From assembly GCA_035568175.1 (NCBI GenBank), contig DATMON010000005.1, positions 230,770 through 294,769 of the forward strand: a stretch of 64,000 nucleotides of DNA, in the 5' to 3' direction. The notes beneath the pieces are model-generated. The model searched no databases. It was not told the origin of the DNA and worked only from the letters and a program-made list of their open reading frames with translations. Numbering within the stretch: position 1 is the stretch's first letter; each line of letters starts with the position of its first letter. Position numbers and translations under genes: made by a program. Source of the stretch: AV40 sp035568175. Its GTDB lineage: Bacteria > Verrucomicrobiota > Verrucomicrobiia > Chthoniobacterales > UBA10450. Below, piece by piece: positions 7,593 through 15,282 of the stretch.

Positions 7593-9196
7593 TCGAAGGC
7601 GCAATCGGTTTGCGACCGGCTCCATCTGCGAGACAGACAATTCTTTTCATTGCCGGTCTCATTCTGATGACGGCGGCGGTGAGACTTCCGCTGCTCAACG
7701 TTCCGCTCGAACGGGATGAAGGCGAATACGCTTACATCGCATGGCGGCTCGGTCACAATGAGCTGCCATACCGCGATTGGGTCGATCAAAAACCGCCTGC
7801 GATCTTTTGGGTTTACCGCGCCGCTCTGGCTTTGCCGCTCGAACCGATTCGGGCTGTGCATTTCGCGGCACTGTTGTTTTCGGCGGCTTCGAGTTGTGCC
7901 CTATTTTTTCTTGCGCTGCGATTCATGAGCCGGTTCTGGGCGTTTATCGCGGCGACGCTGTTCACGCTCCTTTCCGCGGACCCATTCGCGCAGGGGACCG
8001 CGGCCAACACCGAAGTTTTGATGTTGCTTCCGTTGATTTTGTCTCAAATCGCATTTCTGAAAGCAGCCGACGAGCGCCACAACGTCTTGCTCATGATGGT
8101 CTTTGGCGCGTTGACTGGAGTTGCGATCGCGTTCAAGCAAGTCGCAGCGGTGAATTGGTTCTTGTTGATCGCGCTGTATCCGATTTTCGCGGCAACCGAA
8201 GAACGATGGCGCACGGCAGTCGCATTCGCCCTCTGGTCGCTTGGTGGACTATTCGCGATCGCTGGAATCATTGGTTTCTATTTCTGGACGCGTCACGGAT
8301 TGAGCCAGCTGGTCGACAATGTGTTTACCCACAATTTGGAATATATCGGTGCGATGACCTGGTCCGACCGGGTCCACTTTTGCTCGGAAACCGTTGCGAG
8401 CCTCACGCGAGCAGAAACGCTGGTCTGGATCTTCTCGGCCGTCGGGTTGATCGCGTTAATTGTCGCTGGCAAGGGAAAGTGGTTCGCGTTTCTCGTCGGC
8501 TGGTTCATCACCAGCGTCATTGGGGTCAGTGCGAGCGGTTATTTCTTTCCGCATTATTTCCAGCAACTGCTGCCGCCGCTTGCTCTGATCTCTGTTTTTG
8601 GCGCGCTATGGCTAAGCGAACTTCAACCATGGAGAAGTTCGTGGGTTCCGCCAGCGTTGCTGAGCCTTCTGCTTGTAATTCTTCCACTGAAGACGCTTTG
8701 GCCGTTTTGGTTCAGCTACACACCCGCAGACGCGGTGAGAAAGATTTATCCGGGAAATTTCTTCGCCGAAATGCCGGAGTTCGCGGCCCGTATCGCACAA
8801 GTTACATCAGCCGACCAGCACGTGTTCGTTTTTGGCGCGGAGCCCGAGCTGCTTTTCTACGCGCGCCGTGTTTCGGCGACGCGTTACATTTTTCTCTTTC
8901 CGCTTTACGGGCCCTACCGGAACGCGCGCGAAAAACAAATCGCTGCCGCCGAGGAAATCCAACGCGCTGCGCCAGCAACGGCGGTTTATGTTCCGAACGA
9001 TCTCTTTTTCAATCCGGGTAGCGATCAGTACTTTACCGATTGGAGCTTATCCTACTTGCAGCAGAATTTTTACCCGGACACATGGCTGATCAAACAGTCG
9101 TCAACCGCCGCGCAGATTGTGCGAGCCGAACGCGGTTTGCCAGCGCCAGAGCACTTTCTTGGTGCGATTCTGGTCAAAGAGCCGAGCACTCCGTAG
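7589..9196 (+). CDS. Membrane glycosyltransferase, GT39/ArnT-like (PMT superfamily)
   Basis: A 535-residue polytopic protein with roughly ten hydrophobic helices. After the first helix come LERDEGEYAYIAWRLG and DWVDQKPPAIFWVYR, the acidic pair and the K-P-P loop of GT-C enzymes of the PMT/ArnT type, which take sugars from polyprenyl-phosphate donors on the outer face of the membrane. The C-terminal 130 residues form a soluble extracytoplasmic domain. Being the last gene of the GT4-GNAT-GTC operon, it probably moves the sugar made upstream onto lipid or protein. It is the last core gene before the tRNA-Thr island. Confidence 0.83.
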   Translation: MIEGAIGLRPAPSARQTILFIAGLILMTAAVRLPLLNVPLERDEGEYAYIAWRLGHNELPYRDWVDQKPPAIFWVYRAALALPLEPIRAVHFAALLFSAASSCALFFLALRFMSRFWAFIAATLFTLLSADPFAQGTAANTEVLMLLPLILSQIAFLKAADERHNVLLMMVFGALTGVAIAFKQVAAVNWFLLIALYPIFAATEERWRTAVAFALWSLGGLFAIAGIIGFYFWTRHGLSQLVDNVFTHNLEYIGAMTWSDRVHFCSETVASLTRAETLVWIFSAVGLIALIVAGKGKWFAFLVGWFITSVIGVSASGYFFPHYFQQLLPPLALISVFGALWLSELQPWRSSWVPPALLSLLLVILPLKTLWPFWFSYTPADAVRKIYPGNFFAEMPEFAARIAQVTSADQHVFVFGAEPELLFYARRVSATRYIFLFPLYGPYRNAREKQIAAAEEIQRAAPATAVYVPNDLFFNPGSDQYFTDWSLSYLQQNFYPDTWLIKQSSTAAQIVRAERGLPAPEHFLGAILVKEPSTP

Positions 9197-9263
9197 TTTT
9201 CATGCGCAGGCATTCAGCCGGTTGTTCGACGCCAAAGGTTGCGCTAGTTTCCGGCGCTCCGAG

Positions 9264-9298
9264 CCGGAGTCGGTCCGAGCCGGACGGGCAATTTTTTT
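9264..9298 (+). terminator. Probable intrinsic terminator of the surface-glycan operon
   Basis: A stem formed by gtccg-agc-cggac is followed within six bases by a run of seven T. It lies between the glycosyltransferase stop and the first tRNA fragment. The gap between stem and T-run is slightly long, so efficiency is uncertain. Confidence 0.45.
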
Positions 9299-9485
9299 GC
9301 CGGCATAGCTCAGTTGGTAGAGCAGCTGATTTGTAATTCAACGAGAAGGATTTGCGTAGTTTTTCGCCGCGTTGCGCAGCATGTTTTTCAGAGGTGGCGC
9401 GACATAAACGATTTCGCGCTGCCTTTCGCAGATTTGCGCAGTTTTGCAGCCAAGAATTGTCCGACCGTAGAAGCGACCGTGAAAA
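9299..9485 (+). repeat. att-like repeat 1: tRNA-Thr 5' half plus arm (left border of island)
   Basis: Bases 9299-9337 are identical to positions 1-39 of the tRNA-Thr at 34354, up to just past the anticodon; the anticodon-stem 3' strand and T-arm are absent. An arm rich in ttgcg(c/t)ag words follows, and ends in ccgaccgtagaagcgaccgt at 9461-9480. It cannot be a working tRNA. It marks the original chromosomal 5' half left behind at integration. Confidence 0.85.
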
Positions 9486-9510
9486 CAATGGAACGCGCAA
9501 TCTGCGTTTC

Positions 9511-10056
9511 TCATTGCTTGGTCATGACACCTGTTCCATCGATTGTAACGCCCGTATGTGGGCCGGAAGTGACCTGGCAATGCCAGGTAAGCGTCGCGGT
9601 GCGATTATCATGGAGCTGCAGGATGAAAGAGTGCAACCCTGGAGCTTCTCTATTTTGTATCAGAAACTTCCAGCGTATTAGATTTCCGCCGCCTTGGCAG
9701 GCAGATTGATACGGTTTCCGCCAATTGCTTTCGGTGGAAAGTTTCGGTTTCGTCAACACAGTCTTAGCGTCTGAAGACACTGTAATAGCAAAATCATATG
9801 GGGCTTTCATTCCGTCTTTGCTCTCTACTGCGTTGACGAACCCAGTCCAAGTTCCGGCTAAATGCGATGGCGAAGCGCCTTCTTTAACTGCATGCGTCTT
9901 CTCGGATTCTGTCTCAGTCTTTGACTTGGCGACTGCTTTCAGTTTCGGCGTCGGAGTTGGGCTCTCGGGAATTTCCTGAATCGGCGCGGGGACGTGATGC
10001 GCGGTGATGAACAAAAGCACCGCGACAACGAGATAGAGTATGACGCTTCGTTTCAT
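9511..10056 (-). CDS. Exported small protein with HHVPAPI motif (cassette unit 1)
   Basis: A 181-residue protein I do not recognise. It begins MKRSVILYLVVAVLLFITA, a short signal or anchor helix, followed at once by HHVPAPIQEIPE, a PTPTP/KS-rich linker to about residue 60, then a globular part starting LAGTWTGFVNAVES. The G-T-W-x-G start and the alternating hydrophobic strands suggest a small beta-rich extracytoplasmic domain with one Cys in SACQGG and one in WHCQVTSG. It is the downstream partner of the gene ending at 10079 (22-base gap, same strand). Similar N-termini occur on four more genes in units 1 and 2. Function is unknown. Confidence 0.75.
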   Translation of the reverse strand: MKRSVILYLVVAVLLFITAHHVPAPIQEIPESPTPTPKLKAVAKSKTETESEKTHAVKEGASPSHLAGTWTGFVNAVESKDGMKAPYDFAITVSSDAKTVLTKPKLSTESNWRKPYQSACQGGGNLIRWKFLIQNREAPGLHSFILQLHDNRTATLTWHCQVTSGPHTGVTIDGTGVMTKQ

Positions 10057-10078
10057 CGCTTTCTAGCTTTGCTGGCAA

Positions 10079-10603
10079 TCACCGTTTGTTCAACGCGCCC
10101 GTTCCGTCGCAAGTTCCCCCTCCGTAAGTGCGGACTTTCAGTTCAGCTGTTGAAGAACTCGTTCGTTCAAGATTGAAAGAATAAGCGTATTGCTCGCCTA
10201 GCGTGCCGTGGGTTTGCCAGGTCCAGTTAAGTAAAGGTCCACCGGCATTTTGAGTAACTTCAAACATTCCGCCAGGCTTTCCAGAATCAGTAGTCCAACT
10301 GGTGAAAATCAAGACAGCGCCACCGTCCGATTTTACGGCGACGGAAAACGAAGGCCAATTTCCGCTCGTTCCGTCACTGCAATTAAACCGGACGGCTCCT
10401 GACCAAAGGCCAACCAGCAGCATCGATGCCGATGTTCCGTTCCGCGCCTTGTGTTCATTCTCCCGCCCAGATGTGTTCGAAGATTTGGAGGGATGAGACG
10501 CAGTGGCCGTCGGGCTAGGCTCTTCGAAAATCGGGGCGGGCAAACGATGAGTTCCATTGAGCCAAATAGCTGCGATTACGACAGCGACCAGCAGTTTCTT
10601 CAC
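10079..10603 (-). CDS. Exported small protein with HRLPAPI motif (cassette unit 1)
   Basis: A 174-residue protein: MKKLLVAVVIAAIWLNG helix, then THRLPAPIFEEPSPTATA, a serine/glutamate-rich linker to about 55, and a domain from LLVGLWSGAVRFNCSDG to GTCDGTGALNKR. The ending D-G-T-G-x-x-x-K resembles the ending of the neighbouring gene (DGTGVMTKQ), so the two C-terminal domains are probably remote relatives. Two cysteines (RFNCSD and GGTCDG) could form a disulfide outside the membrane. It is the first gene of the two-gene operon of unit 1, reading toward the island border. Confidence 0.75.
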   Translation of the reverse strand: MKKLLVAVVIAAIWLNGTHRLPAPIFEEPSPTATASHPSKSSNTSGRENEHKARNGTSASMLLVGLWSGAVRFNCSDGTSGNWPSFSVAVKSDGGAVLIFTSWTTDSGKPGGMFEVTQNAGGPLLNWTWQTHGTLGEQYAYSFNLERTSSSTAELKVRTYGGGTCDGTGALNKR

Positions 10604-10782
10604 ACAAAGACTGTTACTGCTGCAAGAGTTGCTGTCAGCGGATAATTACATCGGCTTTATAGTCTTTGAAGGCGGACGGAAACCACCAATTCCCTGCGCT
10701 GCTTCTTGCGCGCGTAACGCGTGGAATTATGTGCGTGACCAAGTCTTGATGAAATCGCTAAAGACGCTTTCATATCGATAGC

Positions 10783-10970
10783 GCCGGCATAGCTCAGTTG
10801 GTTCAGAGCGGCTGATTTGTGATTCAAGCCTAACGAGTTGCGCAGATTTTCACAGCGTTGCGCAGCGTGTTTTTCAGAGGTGAGCCTAACGAATTGAGTT
10901 TGCAGCGCGCGGCGCAGGTTTGCGCTGTTTTGCAGCAAAAAATCGACGGACCGTAGAAGCAACCGTGAAA
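10783..10970 (+). repeat. att-like repeat 2: diverged tRNA-Thr 5' half plus arm
   Basis: The copy begins gccggcatagctcagttggt, then has tcagagcgg and a gatttgtgat anticodon stretch, so it has an extra base in the D-loop and a changed base after the anticodon. The arm repeats ttgcgcag words and ends ggaccgtagaagcaaccgtg at 10948. The 60 bases before it resemble the 60 bases before repeat 3 (cttgatgaa.tcgcta.a.acg.cttt), so units 1 and 2 share right ends as well as left ends. Confidence 0.82.
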
Positions 10971-11020
10971 GAATAGGGTCGTGCGCGAGGAGTGAGTCAC
11001 GACCTGCGCAATGGTGAATT

Positions 11021-11623
11021 TTACTGCACCCGCTGCCAGATAAATGAATGCTTCCCATCTGTAGCAATCAGGCGAGCACCGTCTTGAATGTAGGTAACGG
11101 CCTTTTCCGAGCCCTTCAACTTCTCAAAGGCCTGGGAAGGAATAGCCTTCGGTGCCCAATCGGCGAGGCGCATTGGCGGCCAGAGAATTATAAGATTTGG
11201 GCCTTCCACCTTTAGATCGGTTGATTCGTCTATCAACTTTGCGGATATTGGCGACACCTTATCATACGGCGGCGGAAGCAAGAAAGAGCCGGGCCAACTC
11301 TTCCCGGGAGCCAATGTGAATGTTGCTTCAATCGTGAGCTGAGCCTTCTTGCCGTTGTTTATTACCATTGTGCCCGGCAACTGGATTGACCCCTCCACGT
11401 ACCTTTCTGTCCTAGTTTGTCGCCACGTTCCGTCGAATCTGCGTGGTGCGCTTGAATCAGAGGACGCTTCCGCCTTTTGCGACGTCGCTGGTTTTGATTT
11501 TGGCTGAGCAGACTCTGTAGGCGCGGGCGTTTGTTTTCCTTCTTCGACAATCGGTGCCGGCAAGCGATGCGGGGCGATCAAAGGCAGCACAACAGTGATA
11601 AAAAGAGTGAGTCTTCGCTTCAT
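11021..11623 (-). CDS. Exported small protein with HRLPAPI motif (cassette unit 2, distal gene)
   Basis: A 200-residue protein: MKRRLTLFITVVLPLIA signal helix, HRLPAPIVEEGKQTPAPTE, a lysine/serine linker, then a domain from RRFDGTWRQTRTERYV to the end. The C-terminal half (LAPGKSWPGSFLLPPPYDK, EGPNLIILWPP, DWAPKAIP, GARLIATDGKHSFIWQRVQ) is closely similar to the gene at 12145-12750, so the two are paralogues. A 65-base stretch (11244-11308) is identical to 12371-12435. The start codon overlaps the stop of the middle gene (ATGA, 11620-11623). Function is unknown; export is likely. Confidence 0.78.
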   Translation of the reverse strand: MKRRLTLFITVVLPLIAPHRLPAPIVEEGKQTPAPTESAQPKSKPATSQKAEASSDSSAPRRFDGTWRQTRTERYVEGSIQLPGTMVINNGKKAQLTIEATFTLAPGKSWPGSFLLPPPYDKVSPISAKLIDESTDLKVEGPNLIILWPPMRLADWAPKAIPSQAFEKLKGSEKAVTYIQDGARLIATDGKHSFIWQRVQ

Positions 11624-12138
11624 TGCGAGACCCTCCGAAAAACCACCGAATTCTTATATCCCAAGAGGATAGGGCAATTAGCGGTGACGAGCGCGGTTTT
11701 TCCGTCAGAATTCGGGGTAAGAGTCCAAGCGCAACTGCCCATCGTCAATTTCGTCGTCCATCTCGTCGTAGTTCCGTCGCATATCGCTGGCGCTTCGCCC
11801 CGTTTGCTAAGCTTCACCCAAAGATAGGATATCGCAGTTCCGCTCCCTGATATTGTGATTAAGAGTTCGGAGCTGCTGCCCAATGCGCCCGTCCAGACTC
11901 CATCAAACGGGTTCCGATTGGATGTTGCCTTAGTTCTGGTCGCCGAAGATGTAGCTGGCTTTGTCGACGTTTGTGAACTCTCGCTCGTGACTCTTGCCTT
12001 AATTGCTCCTTTCGGTTTTGGCTTCGCCGACTCTTGCGGCGCGGGCGTTGGACTTTGTTCTTGAATTGGCGCGGGCAGCCGATGCGTGGTGCTCAGGAGC
12101 AGCGTTGCAATCAGGCAGGACGCAAGGGGTCGCTTCAT
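11620..12138 (-). CDS. Exported small protein with HRLPAPI motif (cassette unit 2, middle gene)
   Basis: A 172-residue protein. Its first 20 residues (MKRPLASCLIATLLLSTTHR) are identical to the upstream gene at the DNA level, over 68 bases that include the ribosome-binding region. After LPAPIQEQ the sequences part: the linker is T/S/K-rich and the C-terminal domain (NPFDGVWTGALGSSSELLIT to NSVVFRRVSQ) is unlike the two flanking genes. It has two cysteines (PAICDG, GSCAWTL) and another in TANCPIL. The shared leader on a different body is evidence for recombination or recent leader conversion. It lies seven bases after the upstream stop and is coupled to the downstream gene. Confidence 0.78.
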   Translation of the reverse strand: MKRPLASCLIATLLLSTTHRLPAPIQEQSPTPAPQESAKPKPKGAIKARVTSESSQTSTKPATSSATRTKATSNRNPFDGVWTGALGSSSELLITISGSGTAISYLWVKLSKRGEAPAICDGTTTRWTTKLTMGSCAWTLTPNSDGKTALVTANCPILLGYKNSVVFRRVSQ

Positions 12139-12144
12139 GGTTTC

Positions 12145-12750
12145 CTACTGCACCCGTTGCCAGATCGTTGAACGCTTTCCGGTTGTGGAAATCAAGCGAG
12201 CACCGTCTGGAATATAGGTAACGGTGTTGTCCGAGCCCTTCGACTTCTCAAGCACCTCGGCGGGAATAGTTTTCGGGGCCCAATCAACAAGCCGCTGGTT
12301 TGCCGGCCAGTGAACTATAAGATTCGGGCCTTCCATTTTTAAATCGGCCGATTCGTCGGTCCACTTCTGAGATATTGGCGACACCTTATCATACGGCGGC
12401 GGAAGCAAGAAAGAGCCGGGCCAACTCTTCCCGGGCGCCAATGTGAATGTTGACTCCCGCGTCCACTGAGCCTGCTTACCGTTGGTTATTACAATCGTCT
12501 CGACCGACCGCCATGAGATTCCACCAGCATTACCTATGTTTGTGGTCTGCCACTTTCCGTCGAGCCGGCGTGCTGCGTTTGAATCGGACGACGCTTCGGT
12601 CCCTTTGGATCTTTCCGGTTTTGATTTTGGCTGAGCAGATTCTGTAGGCGCGGCCGTCGGTTTTTCTTCTTCCACAATCGGTGCGGGAAGTCGATGCGTG
12701 GTGCTCAGGAGCAGCGTTGCAATCAGGCAGGACGCAAGGGGTCGCTTCAT
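12145..12750 (-). CDS. Exported small protein with HRLPAPI motif (cassette unit 2, first gene)
   Basis: A 201-residue protein: signal helix to about residue 18, HRLPAPIVEEEKPTAAPTES, a linker, then RRLDGKWQTTNIGNAGG and a C-terminal domain paralogous to that of 11021-11623 (GSFLLPPPYDKVSPIS, EGPNLIVHWPANQRLVDW, GARLISTTGKRSTIWQRV). It heads a three-gene operon read toward the left border. No catalytic motif is visible; the D-G-x-W start of the domain recurs in all five exported proteins of units 1 and 2 and may mark a common small beta-barrel. The promoter should lie in 12751-12950. Confidence 0.78.
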   Translation of the reverse strand: MKRPLASCLIATLLLSTTHRLPAPIVEEEKPTAAPTESAQPKSKPERSKGTEASSDSNAARRLDGKWQTTNIGNAGGISWRSVETIVITNGKQAQWTRESTFTLAPGKSWPGSFLLPPPYDKVSPISQKWTDESADLKMEGPNLIVHWPANQRLVDWAPKTIPAEVLEKSKGSDNTVTYIPDGARLISTTGKRSTIWQRVQ

Positions 12751-12950
12751 GGTTTCCTAGCCTTGGCGGCGATCGCCATTTTGACGAGGCTCTCAAGTAA
12801 CGTCAATATAGCGTTGACCGTCGTAACCTCTCGCGCGCGCGTGCGTGGAATTGACATCTCGTTTTCATTCGCATAGCGCGTGTGTACATGAGACGAAGCC
12901 ATGACGAACGCTTGATGAACTCGCTAATAACGGCTTTCGTATGGGAAAAT

Positions 12951-13138
12951 GCCGGCATAGCTCAGTTGGTTTAGAGCGGCTGATTTGTAATTCAAAGAGA
13001 AGGGGTTGCGCAGTTTTTCGCGGTTTTGCGCAGCTTGTTTTTCAGAGAGATACCTAACGATCCGATCTTGCGGCGCGTGTCGCAGATTTGCGTATTTTTG
13101 CAGGAAAAAATTGCCGGACCGTAGAAGCGACCGTGAAA
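12951..13138 (+). repeat. att-like repeat 3: tRNA-Thr 5' half plus arm
   Basis: gccggcatagctcagttggt is followed by ttagagcggctgatttgtaa and ttcaaag: the tRNA copy has one extra base in the D-loop and breaks off after the anticodon, as in repeat 1. The arm has ttgcgcagtttttcgcgg and ttttgcgcagcttg words and ends ggaccgtagaagcgaccgtg at 13115. This is the boundary between units 2 and 3. Confidence 0.84.
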
Positions 13139-13202
13139 TTTTGGCCACGCGCGCACGCACGCGCGTGGAACGGGTCATCGGGTATGAGTCGCGCCGTGTG
13201 GA

Positions 13203-14411
13203 ATGAGCCGATTGTGCGTGCGAAACTTCGGCTCGATGAATGGACGATGGAAACGTGTTGATCTGTCCGCGTTATTTACGGGGCCGCAACTGACTGCCAT
13301 TTGTTCGTCGCAGCAACCGGGACGACAGCATCCTTTGGGTTATCTACTGACGAAGCCTGATCCTGATCCCGTTGAAGCGACAACCGAAAACGCATTTCGG
13401 TTACTCCTGACCGAAGACAGAAATTGGTTAGTCGGCCTTCGTGCCCGCCTGAGTAACTTACACGATTATTCTGATGCCTCTTCGGCGTTAGCAGAGATTC
13501 GCGCGTATGCGGCATTGAAACATGCGTTCCGGAATGTCGCCGCAATCGCAACGTCACGTTCGCGGCGAACCGCCGATTTCTGCGTCACGCTTAGAGCTGG
13601 TCAAACAGTGTATGTCGAAGTGCAAGCTAAGCAATGGGATCAAAAGGAAGCTGCGGCACTTGGGAACTTCTACGCGACGCCACCGCCACCGCCACCGCAA
13701 CGGCCAGGCGTCTCAAGTAAGTCACATGTTGCCGCGCCGTTCGGTCCGGCTGCATATAAATCCACGCTCGGACACTATGAGCGAGTGACGGAACAGGTGG
13801 TGAGCCGGGTTTGCGCGATTAAGAGTGCTGATGCGCAACTTAGCAGGAAATCGCCATCGATTTTGTGGCTAGACTTCCAAGATCAAATTTGGGAGCCATT
13901 GCACCTTCAGGACCATATTTATCCAGTCATCTCTTGGAATGGAGCAATTACTTCTGGCGGATTTTGGAACGGATTTTATGGCCGTAAAGGATTGCCCCTA
14001 TTTGAAAATGCCACAATTGGTCTTGGGTTGATTGGCGATGTCGTGCGAATGCAACACGACGGTCGTTTCTTTATCCGCGCTGGACTGATGCGACGCTTTG
14101 CAAATCCAGCTACCGGAATAGCTCTATCGTTGCCAACCCAAACTGTCCTTTTCGAAAATCCCGTCGGTCGATTGCGGCTGCCTGACGAATTCGTGCTTGC
14201 GGCGTTCGAGTTCCCTTGGTTTCGCATCGAACACTGTTGGCTTGAGTGGCCTGACAGAAACCTCTTACATCGAGTTCGAAAGGAACACCGCGTCGTTCGA
14301 CGAATACAACACCGAGCACGTCGGGTATTGCAAGGCTCACTCGCGAAAAGAGTTCGCCACAAAGCGCGAGACTTCCTAATCAAAATTCGAATTTGGCCGA
14401 AGAGGAAATAA
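13203..14411 (+). CDS. PD-(D/E)xK-like protein, possible nuclease (cassette unit 3)
   Basis: A 402-residue protein of no family I can name. Residues 95-145 read ALAEIRAYAALKHAF, then RTADFCVTL and QTVYVEVQAKQWDQKE. A helix glutamate (E98), an Asp (D125) and a Q141-A-K143 at the end of the next strand fit the restriction-endonuclease-like fold, where Q-x-K variants of the E-x-K motif are known in Mrr-type enzymes. A proline run (PPPPPPQ, about 165) follows. The C-terminal 50 residues are strongly basic (RRIQHRARRVLQG), fitting nucleic-acid binding. It starts 64 bases after the att motif and reads away from it, so it is the first cargo gene of unit 3. A defence role is inferred. Confidence 0.6.
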   Translation: MSRLCVRNFGSMNGRWKRVDLSALFTGPQLTAICSSQQPGRQHPLGYLLTKPDPDPVEATTENAFRLLLTEDRNWLVGLRARLSNLHDYSDASSALAEIRAYAALKHAFRNVAAIATSRSRRTADFCVTLRAGQTVYVEVQAKQWDQKEAAALGNFYATPPPPPPQRPGVSSKSHVAAPFGPAAYKSTLGHYERVTEQVVSRVCAIKSADAQLSRKSPSILWLDFQDQIWEPLHLQDHIYPVISWNGAITSGGFWNGFYGRKGLPLFENATIGLGLIGDVVRMQHDGRFFIRAGLMRRFANPATGIALSLPTQTVLFENPVGRLRLPDEFVLAAFEFPWFRIEHCWLEWPDRNLLHRVRKEHRVVRRIQHRARRVLQGSLAKRVRHKARDFLIKIRIWPKRK

Positions 14412-14442
14412 ACGACGTGTTTTTGAATTGCGCAGTTGAAAT

Positions 14443-14817
14443 CTAAATAGGTGGACTGTGTAGCTTGAGCGCGTTCACGATCTTTCGTGATAAGCCTTTC
14501 GTAATCTTTTCTGGAATTTCGGCGTGTGCCTTATTCCATTCCTCCGGTTTGGGCTCAACCCTCAGTTCGATAGGGTCTTTATAGTCACGGCCAATTTTTT
14601 GAAGAGCACCCGTATTGATTTCGCCGATTCTTTGCAGCCGACGTTCCGGGGGATTTTCTAGCTGTCGGAATATGTCCCAATGGTCTGACAGCGGAATGAC
14701 AGCCAAACGGCTTACCGATATGTTCGAGCCTTTGAATAAGCTCGGCGACGCGCGTTCGCCATCCCACTTCTCCGTCAATATCGCGCGGACGATGTCCTCA
14801 CTCGGCGCGATGGCCAT
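14443..14817 (-). CDS. Hypothetical protein, third gene of the TIGR04255 operon
   Basis: A 124-residue protein with no family I recognise. It reads MAIAPSEDIVRAILTEKWDG, then NISVSRLAVIPLSDHWDIFR and a charged C-terminal half (EPKPEEWNKAHAEIPEKITK). There is no signal peptide and no cysteine. The ATG directly abuts the stop of the preceding gene (14818), so all three genes from 16031 to 14443 are translated as one unit. It probably works with the TIGR04255 protein, but nothing in the sequence shows how. Confidence 0.68.
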   Translation of the reverse strand: MAIAPSEDIVRAILTEKWDGERASPSLFKGSNISVSRLAVIPLSDHWDIFRQLENPPERRLQRIGEINTGALQKIGRDYKDPIELRVEPKPEEWNKAHAEIPEKITKGLSRKIVNALKLHSPPI

Positions 14818-15282
14818 TTACGCCGCGAGTTTCTTCGCCAACGTTTTCGCGTCGGCCGATGGAACAGAACCTTCTGTTCCTCGACTCTCGATATAAAACT
14901 CAATGTCAGTTGGTCGAAACTCAACCTCGACGCTTTTGCCTTTCTGATCTTCCCAACAAAGTTCGACGCTACCTTCGTCCGTCAAAAAAACGCTTGGAGT
15001 TGAGTCCTTTGGAAATTGCGCAGACTCCAAAAACCGGTAGAACGACTCAAGCGCACGCGGCGACATTGGCTTGCCCGAGCCGTCACCCCACCCAGCAGAA
15101 TAGAAATACCGAAAATGATAGAGTCGGCCCCAGCCCCTCGGACCTAATTTTGATAGAAGCAACTCTTCGCGGTCGCTCTCAGTTGCAGGCGGCGTGCGAA
15201 CGCCGGGACTCGGCGTGTCGGCGCGTAAATTGTCAGAGAGTTGATAAATCAAATACTGTGGGTGCGGTATTGTGATTGTCAT
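14818..15282 (-). CDS. Hypothetical protein, second gene of the TIGR04255 operon
   Basis: A 154-residue protein. The middle reads YHFRYFYSAGWGDGSGKPMS and the C-terminal half has VFLTDEGSVELCWEDQKGKS and VEVEFRPTDIEFYIESRG, an alternating strand pattern typical of a small alpha/beta domain. No catalytic residues or export signal can be seen. The start overlaps the stop of the TIGR04255 gene by four bases (ATGA, 15279-15282), and its stop abuts the next ATG. Such tight packing suggests fixed stoichiometry of the three products. Confidence 0.7.
   Translation of the reverse strand: MTITIPHPQYLIYQLSDNLRADTPSPGVRTPPATESDREELLLSKLGPRGWGRLYHFRYFYSAGWGDGSGKPMSPRALESFYRFLESAQFPKDSTPSVFLTDEGSVELCWEDQKGKSVEVEFRPTDIEFYIESRGTEGSVPSADAKTLAKKLAA

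Noticed and set aside
9174..11067. Minus-strand open frames over the att-like repeats that look like a repeated small protein family
   Set aside because: They read through the tRNA fragments and arms, and their likeness comes only from the repeat DNA. The similar frames at 12924-13178 and 17434-17640 have the same origin.
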